The translations under genes were made by a program, and so were the position numbers. The notes under the pieces are model-generated. The model made no database searches. It saw nothing but the letters and a program-made list of their open reading frames with translations, and was not told the origin of the DNA. Below, piece after piece: positions 26,282 to 32,826 of a stretch of 37,312 nt of DNA. Where the stretch lies: NCBI GenBank assembly GCA_003559855.1, contig PWJZ01000015.1, positions 1-37,312 on the forward strand. The letters are read 5' to 3'. Positions within the stretch are counted from its first letter, which is position 1, and every line of letters starts with the position of its first letter. This stretch comes from Bacteroidales bacterium (GTDB lineage: Bacteria; Bacteroidota; Bacteroidia; Bacteroidales; UBA7960).

Positions 26282-26624
26282 GCCACGAATGGATGAATAA
26301 ATAAGCCACGAATGCACGAATAAATAAGCCACGAATGGATGAATAAATAAGCCACGAATGCACGAATAAAATAATGAATAATAATTGTACTCAATTCGTG
26401 CATTCGTGGCAAACAAAAAACAATTCGTGCATTCGTGGCAAACAAAAAACAATTCGTGCATTCGTGGCAAACAAAAAACAATTCGTGCATTCGTGGCAAA
26501 CAAAATACAATTCGTGCATTCGTGGCAAACAAAATACAATTCGTGCATTCGTGGCAAACAAAAAACAATTCGTGCATTCGTGGCTAACAAAAAACAATTC
26601 ATGCATTCGTGGCTAATAAAAATA
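26282..26624. repeat. Palindromic tandem-repeat cassette, downstream copy, expanded
   Basis: Same design as the upstream cassette: four left units of period 23 (26282, 26305, 26328, 26351), the identical spacer, then eight right units of period 29 from 26393 to 26624 (AATTCGTGCATTCGTGGC plus an A-rich linker). Units 4 and 5 share a variant linker (AAACAAAATAC), and the last unit carries the same C-to-T-type variant (AATTCATGCATTCGTGG) as the last unit upstream. The repeat creates long false reading frames in several registers on both strands. Confidence 0.97.
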
Positions 26625-26645
26625 TATAATGTGAAGTAAAAAGAA

Positions 26646-29600
26646 ATGAAAAAATATAATTCGGTTAGGGAGTTTTACAATTTCATGTTAAGTGTTTCAC
26701 AAGAGCAGAAACCCGATATTCCCTGTATAGTAATTAGTGCAGGGACCTGCGGACAGGCAAACGGTGCTAGTGATATTGCCAGAATAATAAAAAGGCATGT
26801 ATTAGAACATAATTTGCATGGGCGTTTGTCTTTAAGAATTACAGGTTGTTTGGGAAATTGCCAAATGGAGCCGTTCATTCTTATAGAACCCGAAGATATT
26901 ATTTACCCCAATCTTAAAGCAGATGATGTTCCACAATTGGTTGATGCTGTCATCAACGGCAGAGTTGCAGAAGATAAGCTCTATTATGATCCTTATTCCA
27001 TGAAAAGATGTCATGCGATTAAAGATATACCTTTTTTCAGATATCAGCAGAGTGTTATTTTAGAAAAAAATCAAAAAGTTGACCCTGTAAGAATCACAGA
27101 TTACTTTAAAACTGGCGGATATTCGGCATTTGTTAAAGCGCTATTCGATTCGGATGCTGATCGAATAATAGTTGATGAGGTAACAAAATCAGAGCTTCGG
27201 GGTCGTGGGGGCGCAGGTTTCCCGACAGGACTTAAATGGAAATTAACAAAAGAACAGGGAGGGGGGTCAGCGGAAAAATTTCTGATATGCAATGCCGATG
27301 AAGGTGACCCCGGTGCATATATGGACCGCAGCATTCTCGAAGGAAATCCGCACAGTATTCTTGAAGGTATGCTTTTGGGTGCAATGGCCATGAAAGCAAC
27401 GAGGGGAATCGTCTATGCCAGGTCGGAATACCCTCTTGCCATAAAGCATTTAACTATTGCTCTTCGCCAGGCAAAAGAATACGGCTTGCTTGGGAAAAAT
27501 ATTTTAGGTACAGGACTTGATTTTGATATTTCAATTATAAAAGGAGCGGGTTCCTTTGTCTGCGGTGAAGAAACTGCACTTATCCGTTCTGTTGAAGGTA
27601 AAATGGGCCAACCACGTCAACGGCCGCCTTTCCCCGTAAAAAAAGGAGTCTGGGGGTATCCAACCTGTATAAATAATGTGGAAACTTTTGCAAATATTCC
27701 TGTCATTATCAATGAAACCGCAGAAAATTATATAAAAACCGGGATTGAAAAAAACAGAGGTACGAAAATATTTTCTTTGGTAGGTAAAATAAGAAACACC
27801 GGTTTGGTTGAGGTTCCTTTAGGCACAAAAATCAGAAAAGTTGTTTATGATATTGGCGGCGGTCATCCTGAGAACAAAAAAATAAAAGCAATTCAGACCG
27901 GAGGACCATCGGGAGGTTGTATTCCTGAAAAGTTATTTGATCTATCCATTGATTATGAAAGTCTGTCGCAAGCCGGTTCTATTATGGGAAGCGGAGGAAT
28001 GATCGTGATGGATGAAGAAACATGCATGGTTGATGTGGCAAAATATTTTGCTGATTTTTTGCGTGATGAATCCTGCGGGAAATGTTCTGTTTGCAGGGAA
28101 GGAACTCAAAGAATGCATGAGATACTGACAAACATCACTGAAGGTAAAGGAAAAATTGAGGATCTGCAATTGCTTGAAGAATTAGGAAATGCTGTAAAAG
28201 ATGCTTCTATGTGCGGACTAGGACAAACCGCCGCAAATCCGTTACTTTCTACATTGAGGTATTTTAAAGATGAATTCATTGACCATATAATTAAGAAAAA
28301 ATGCACAGCAGGTACATGCCAGGAAATAATCTCATCTTCGTGTCAATACAATTGTCCCATAGATACCGAAGCACCTGTGTATATTTCTTATATTGCAAAA
28401 AAGAAATATAAAGAAGCACTTGAAATAATTAAAAAAGACAATCCTTTTGCATCAGTAGTTGCCCGTGTTTGTCATCATCCCTGTGAAAGAAGATGTAAAG
28501 CAAATGAATCAGGTGATGCAATTTCCATAAGAAACCTGAAAAGATTTGTTACTGATTTTGGGTTAAAAAACAAACTTTTGCTACATGTGTTGCCTCCGAA
28601 ACAAAAGATTGATATTAAAGTAGCAATCATAGGTTCCGGTCCGGCAGGTCTTAGTTGTGGTTTCACATTGGCAGAAAAGGGATATAATGTTACAATTTTT
28701 GAAAAACATTCTGTGATTGGCGGCATGCTTTCACTTGCTATTCCTGAATACAGATTACCTCAAAAAATTTTAAAAGCCGATCTTGACTATATTAAAAGCA
28801 TAGGACTTGATATTCAGACAAATAAATCACTTGGCAAAGATTTTAATTTGGATCTGCTTTTCAAAAAAAACTATAAAGCTGTATTTATCGCAACAGGTGC
28901 TTATAAATCAATGAATTTGGGTATACAGGGAGAAAATAGTAATGGTGTTATACACGGCATAAAATTATTAACAGACATAAAACTTGGAAAAGAAGTGAAT
29001 ATCGGTAAAAGAGTTGCTGTTGTTGGTGGGGGAAATTCTGCAGTTGATGCAGCGAGAAGCATATTAAGATTAGGAAAATCAGATTCCGTAACAATCTTTT
29101 ACAGACGAACAATCGCAGAAATGCCTGCATTTAAAGAAGAAATTGAAGCCGCATCAGACGAGGGAATTAAAATAGAATTTTTAACATCGCCCTGTAAAAT
29201 TATTTCTGATAAGGGAAAAATTAAAGCATGCGAGTTTATCAGGATGGAACTTGGCGAACCGGATGAAAGCGGAAGAAGAAGACCTGTGCCTGTTAAACAT
29301 TCGGAATTTATCGTAAATGTGGATACTTTAGTTGTCTCTGTTGGCGAACAACCTGATACTTCTTTTTTGCAAGAAGAGAAAATAGAGTTTACAAAATGGG
29401 GCACTATAAAAATAAATGATGAAACCTTTACTACAAACAGACATGGTGTTTTTGCCGGCGGTGATTTGGTTACCGGCCCAAATACGGTTATAGATGCTAT
29501 ATCTGCCGGTAAAATTGCAGCGGAATCCATCCAGCAATTTCTGACAGGGAAAGAAGTAAAACGCAAATATAAATTGACCAGACCTTCAGTTTATGTTAAA

Positions 29601-29816
29601 CCAATTGAGTTGTCAGAAAAAGAACAAGAACAATTGTTTGAAGCAAAACGACCTAAAATTATACAACATTGCGCTAAAGACAGAAAGTATGATTTTTTTG
29701 TAATAGAAAAAACGTTGACAGAAAAACAAGCGGAAAAAGAAGCAAAAAGATGTTTGCGGTGTGATATAATGACTAAAGAAGGACGAGAGTTTGTTGAAAA
29801 GGATAAAATTGTATGA
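26646..29816 (+). CDS. NuoF/HydB-like flavoprotein fused to a GltD/NfnB-like NADPH oxidoreductase
   Basis: A 1056-residue fusion. Residues 1-110: thioredoxin-like ferredoxin (C35, C68, C72). About 150-545: NuoF/HydB core with the FMN/NADH loop RGRGGAGFPTGLKW (185-198), ADEGDPGAYMDR, SFVCGEETALIRSVEG, and the [4Fe-4S] ligands CGKCSVC (477, 480, 483) plus C523. HydB proteins then carry a 2x[4Fe-4S] ferredoxin; here the linker KKCTAGTCQ runs instead into a GltD/NfnB module. That module has iron-sulfur cysteines C566/C570 and C609/C613/C617, FAD loop GSGPAG (663-668), NADPH loop GGGNSAVDAA (794-803) and FAD motif GVFAGGDLVTGPNTVIDA (934-951). One chain thus carries an NADH/FMN site and an NADPH/FAD site, as expected for a bifurcating transhydrogenase. 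The fusion reads through without stops. Confidence 0.93.
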   Translation: MKKYNSVREFYNFMLSVSQEQKPDIPCIVISAGTCGQANGASDIARIIKRHVLEHNLHGRLSLRITGCLGNCQMEPFILIEPEDIIYPNLKADDVPQLVDAVINGRVAEDKLYYDPYSMKRCHAIKDIPFFRYQQSVILEKNQKVDPVRITDYFKTGGYSAFVKALFDSDADRIIVDEVTKSELRGRGGAGFPTGLKWKLTKEQGGGSAEKFLICNADEGDPGAYMDRSILEGNPHSILEGMLLGAMAMKATRGIVYARSEYPLAIKHLTIALRQAKEYGLLGKNILGTGLDFDISIIKGAGSFVCGEETALIRSVEGKMGQPRQRPPFPVKKGVWGYPTCINNVETFANIPVIINETAENYIKTGIEKNRGTKIFSLVGKIRNTGLVEVPLGTKIRKVVYDIGGGHPENKKIKAIQTGGPSGGCIPEKLFDLSIDYESLSQAGSIMGSGGMIVMDEETCMVDVAKYFADFLRDESCGKCSVCREGTQRMHEILTNITEGKGKIEDLQLLEELGNAVKDASMCGLGQTAANPLLSTLRYFKDEFIDHIIKKKCTAGTCQEIISSSCQYNCPIDTEAPVYISYIAKKKYKEALEIIKKDNPFASVVARVCHHPCERRCKANESGDAISIRNLKRFVTDFGLKNKLLLHVLPPKQKIDIKVAIIGSGPAGLSCGFTLAEKGYNVTIFEKHSVIGGMLSLAIPEYRLPQKILKADLDYIKSIGLDIQTNKSLGKDFNLDLLFKKNYKAVFIATGAYKSMNLGIQGENSNGVIHGIKLLTDIKLGKEVNIGKRVAVVGGGNSAVDAARSILRLGKSDSVTIFYRRTIAEMPAFKEEIEAASDEGIKIEFLTSPCKIISDKGKIKACEFIRMELGEPDESGRRRPVPVKHSEFIVNVDTLVVSVGEQPDTSFLQEEKIEFTKWGTIKINDETFTTNRHGVFAGGDLVTGPNTVIDAISAGKIAAESIQQFLTGKEVKRKYKLTRPSVYVKPIELSEKEQEQLFEAKRPKIIQHCAKDRKYDFFVIEKTLTEKQAEKEAKRCLRCDIMTKEGREFVEKDKIV

Positions 29817-29899
29817 CTATTTTTGATCTCGCAGTTGTGTGATTGATTATGATTGTCGAAAAATAGATAATTTTGTAATCAAGTAAATTGTAAAAGAGA

Positions 29900-30622
29900 A
29901 TGCCAAATATCAAAATTGACGGGATAAATATTGAAGCACCAAAAAACTGGACAGTACTTGATGCTGCGAAGTTCTTAGGTCTTGAAATACCTTCGCTATG
30001 CTATGATCCGGGCCTTACAGCAGGCGGAAATTGTCGGCTTTGTATAGTTGAAATTAGAGAGTCAGGAAGGTCAAAAATTGTCAGTTCCTGCACATATCCT
30101 GTTCAGGAAGGACTTGAGGTATTTACTGCGTCCAAAAGAGTGGTGAATGCACGGAAAATAATCATAGAATTGTTGGTAGCGCAATGCCCCACATCAAAGA
30201 CATTGCAGGATTTGGCTGCCAAAATGGGTGTGAAAAAAGTCAGGTTTATGCCAAAGTGGGATAAATGTATTTACTGCGGGTTATGCGTCAGAATGTGTGA
30301 AGAACAAATGACGGGAAAGGCAATTGGTTTTACAAACAGAGGCTATAACTTAAAAATTACTACACCATTTGATGTAACATCAGAAGATTGTCGTCGTTGT
30401 GGTGGTTGTATTTATATTTGTCCTGTTTGTATGGCAAGGTGTGAAGGAACGCAACCATCGGAAGTTCTTTGCGGACGCTGCGAAAATTCACTGCAGCCAA
30501 CTTGCCTCGATATTTTTGATAATTATACCTGCTGGATGGGATTGAAGGGTGATTGCGGGACTTGTATTACTGAAAAGGATGGTAATAACAATGATTTGCG
30601 CGAAGTGAAGAAAAATAATTAA
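29900..30622 (+). CDS. NuoG N-terminus-like ferredoxin subunit
   Basis: A 240-residue iron-sulfur protein. An N-terminal plant-type [2Fe-2S] domain has ligands C34, C45, C48 and C64. The usual His-Cys [4Fe-4S] motif (HxxxCxxC) that follows in NuoG and HydA is not seen; only C96 lies in that region. A bacterial 2x[4Fe-4S] ferredoxin follows: C123/C126/C129/C133 and C164/C167/C170/C174. After that is a cysteine-rich tail (C177, C181, C191, C194, C202, C211, C219, C222) that could bind another cluster or zinc. There is no H-cluster domain, so it is not a hydrogenase. It lies 83 bases after the fusion gene and probably wires the complex to ferredoxin. Confidence 0.9.
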   Translation: MPNIKIDGINIEAPKNWTVLDAAKFLGLEIPSLCYDPGLTAGGNCRLCIVEIRESGRSKIVSSCTYPVQEGLEVFTASKRVVNARKIIIELLVAQCPTSKTLQDLAAKMGVKKVRFMPKWDKCIYCGLCVRMCEEQMTGKAIGFTNRGYNLKITTPFDVTSEDCRRCGGCIYICPVCMARCEGTQPSEVLCGRCENSLQPTCLDIFDNYTCWMGLKGDCGTCITEKDGNNNDLREVKKNN

Positions 30623-30656
30623 ATAAACATTAACTTATAAATTGCAGGATAAAAGA

Positions 30657-32243
30657 ATGAGTTTAACAAGAATTAATGCTACTGCGGCTACATTAACAAA
30701 AAATCGTACTGAAGATTCAATTGTTTCACTAAGCGGGATGTGCACAACTTGTGTTGATGGTTGTATCGGGATGTGTGAAATCGGTAAATCAGCATACAGA
30801 GGTAGCGAAACATTGTATCCGCAACCTTTCGGGATCATTACTACGGCATGTCAGAAAAATTTTCCTGTCGACTACTCTCATTTTACTGTCATGAGCGGTG
30901 TTGTTGGAGCAAAAGGTATTGAAGCAGACAGCGATAAAGCCATCTTTGCTAATGTTAACCTTGAAGTGAAAATAGGTCATGATAAAGGAATCAAATTTTG
31001 TTATCCGTGGATTATTCCGGGCATCGGCTCCACCAACATAGCCAAAAATAATTGGGAAGGAATTGCAGTAGGTTCCGCATTGTCAGGGACAGGTTTGACA
31101 ATTGGGGAAAATGTAGTTGGAATGGACACGGATGCAATTATAAAAAACGGCAGGGTTATTGACACGGTGGATCTTAAAAACAGGATAAAACTATATAAAG
31201 ACTACCAGACGGACGGTTATGGAACTGTTATAGTTCAGGCTAATGTTGAAGATACGCGTCTTGGCGTGCATGAATATGCAATTGAAAAACTTGGCGTTGA
31301 GATGGTTGAGATGAAATGGGGGCAGGGTGCAAAAAATATCGGAGGAGAGGTAAAAATAAAAGATTTGAAAAGAGCACAAGAACAATATAAACGAGGTTAT
31401 ATTGTTATACCCAATCCTACAAATCCGGAAGTAATAAGATCTTACGAAAAAGGTGTGTTTACTGAATTTGAAAGACATTCGCGTATGGGAATGGTAACCG
31501 AAGAAGGTTTTGCCCGCAGAGTAGAACAATTACGCAAGGCAGGAGCAAAGTACATTGCATTGAAAACCGGTGCATATTCTCCGGCAACACTTGCGCTTTC
31601 CCTTAAATTATGCTCCAGGTACAAGGTTGATTATTTAACAGTTGATGGTGCAGGTGGCGGAACGGGTATGAGCCCGTGGAGAATGATGAACGAGTGGGGG
31701 ATCCCCCCCGTTGAATTGCATTCACTAACTTATCAGTATGCAAAAAGACTTGCCGGTAAAGGACATTATGTGCCCGCAATTGCTTTTGCAGGCGGGTTTA
31801 TTCTTGAAGACCAGATTTTTAAAGGATTAGCACTTGGAGCCCCTTTTGTAAAACTTATAGGAATGGCACGCGGGCCAATAGCTGCCGCTATGGTCGGCAA
31901 AACAATCGGCAACTCGGTCAAAGCACATCAAATACCTGTTTACGTTGAACGTTTTGGAAGTACTATAGATGAGATATTTATTACTTCTGATTCTTTAAGA
32001 GAAAAATTAGGGAATGACGAATTCGATAAATTACCTGCCGGTGCTATCGGGCTTTATACATACTATGAACGTTTAGCAAAGGGCTTGCGACAACTTATGT
32101 GTGGCGCAAGAATATTTGGAACCGAACATTTCTCACGTCGATGTATTTCGTCATTAACTAAAGAATGTGCTGAAATAAGCAGGATACCTTATATCATGGA
32201 ATATGAAAAAGAAGAAGCGGAAAAAATCCTGAACAGTGAGTAA
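30657..32243 (+). CDS. FMN-binding glutamate-synthase-domain protein
   Basis: A 528-residue protein matching the central FMN domain of the glutamate synthase large subunit, with the barrel segment DYLTVDGAGGGTGMSPWRMM, AGGFILEDQIFKGLALGAPF, and GTEHFSRRCISSLTKEC near the C-terminus. It has neither the N-terminal glutaminase domain nor the C-terminal GXGXG helix domain of bacterial GltB. At its N-terminus is a four-cysteine motif CTTCVDGCIGMC (C29, C32, C36, C40) that may hold a [4Fe-4S] cluster. Start: ATG at 30657; a TTG five codons upstream is less likely. It follows the ferredoxin gene by 34 bases. Without a glutaminase domain it must use another amino donor or act on another substrate. 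Confidence 0.9.
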   Translation: MSLTRINATAATLTKNRTEDSIVSLSGMCTTCVDGCIGMCEIGKSAYRGSETLYPQPFGIITTACQKNFPVDYSHFTVMSGVVGAKGIEADSDKAIFANVNLEVKIGHDKGIKFCYPWIIPGIGSTNIAKNNWEGIAVGSALSGTGLTIGENVVGMDTDAIIKNGRVIDTVDLKNRIKLYKDYQTDGYGTVIVQANVEDTRLGVHEYAIEKLGVEMVEMKWGQGAKNIGGEVKIKDLKRAQEQYKRGYIVIPNPTNPEVIRSYEKGVFTEFERHSRMGMVTEEGFARRVEQLRKAGAKYIALKTGAYSPATLALSLKLCSRYKVDYLTVDGAGGGTGMSPWRMMNEWGIPPVELHSLTYQYAKRLAGKGHYVPAIAFAGGFILEDQIFKGLALGAPFVKLIGMARGPIAAAMVGKTIGNSVKAHQIPVYVERFGSTIDEIFITSDSLREKLGNDEFDKLPAGAIGLYTYYERLAKGLRQLMCGARIFGTEHFSRRCISSLTKECAEISRIPYIMEYEKEEAEKILNSE

Positions 32244-32359
32244 GTGCTTAACTCATAACACTGACCAACATGTTGTTAGCAATATTTTAAGTCAATTCTA
32301 AATTACGAATATTTTTTAGTGATTAGGAAAATTTGCGTATTTTTGCAAAAAGTATTGTT

Positions 32360-32746
32360 ATGTTAACAACAGAAAAAAGAATAAGAGAAATAATCAGAAT
32401 GCGCCCACATCCCAAAAAAGATAAAGAAACAGAGGAGTGGCTAATTGAAATTCTAATACCTTTATTTAAAGAAAAAATAGAAGAAGAAAAGCAAAAAGAA
32501 GAAAAAAGGTTTTCTGCACTGGCAACAAAAGATGATTTGGCCCGCGTAATTGAAATAATGACTACACGCTTTGAAGTCTTTGATCAACGCTTTGAAGCAA
32601 TTAATCAACGCTTTGAGATTCTGCAGAGGGAAATGGATAAACGCTTTGAAACAGTTGATAAAAGATTTGCTATGATTCAATGGGCCATTGGTGTTGGTTT
32701 TATAGGACTCACCATATTAATGTCTATTTATAAATTTATCAATTAA
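32360..32746 (+). CDS. Coiled-coil, C-terminally membrane-anchored small protein
   Basis: A 128-residue protein starting at the ATG at 32360; the frame can extend to a TTG at 32333. An acidic/basic helical N-terminus (FKEKIEEEKQKEEKRF) leads into a coiled coil of heptads with an RFE core (TRFEVFDQRFEAINQRFEIL, then MDKRFETVDKRF). One transmembrane helix ends the protein (AIGVGFIGLTILMSIYKFI). The heptads also show as near-repeats in the DNA (CGCTTTGAAG.. about every 21 bases). It resembles Bdr/DUF1640-like heptad proteins in appearance only; function unknown. Its N-terminal motif IREIIRMRPHPKKDKETEEW is more specific and could anchor a family search. Confidence 0.7.
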   Translation: MLTTEKRIREIIRMRPHPKKDKETEEWLIEILIPLFKEKIEEEKQKEEKRFSALATKDDLARVIEIMTTRFEVFDQRFEAINQRFEILQREMDKRFETVDKRFAMIQWAIGVGFIGLTILMSIYKFIN

Positions 32747-32799
32747 ATTTTTATCACTTACGACAACCCTTGCCGATCTATTTCCTTCAAAATGATTAA

Positions 32800-32823
32800 T
32801 ATATGTTTTATAAACACATATAA
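32800..32823. promoter_or_regulatory. Inverted repeat just before the receiver-PEP synthase gene
   Basis: TATATGTTT and AAACACATATA form an imperfect palindrome ending 3-5 bases before the ATG at 32827. It could be an operator or a start-site hairpin, but in A+T-rich DNA it could also be chance. Confidence 0.25.
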
Positions 32824-32826
32824 CAA

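Noticed and set aside
25598-26639. Long frames encoding repeated RAFVAN, HECTNC and VHSWQTK-type peptides
   Set aside because: They are translations of the palindromic tandem repeats in different frames and strands, with no start signals or conservation of protein type.
29900-30622. Ferredoxin subunit as an [FeFe]-hydrogenase
   Set aside because: The protein ends after the ferredoxin domains; no H-cluster cysteine motifs are present here or in the neighbouring genes.
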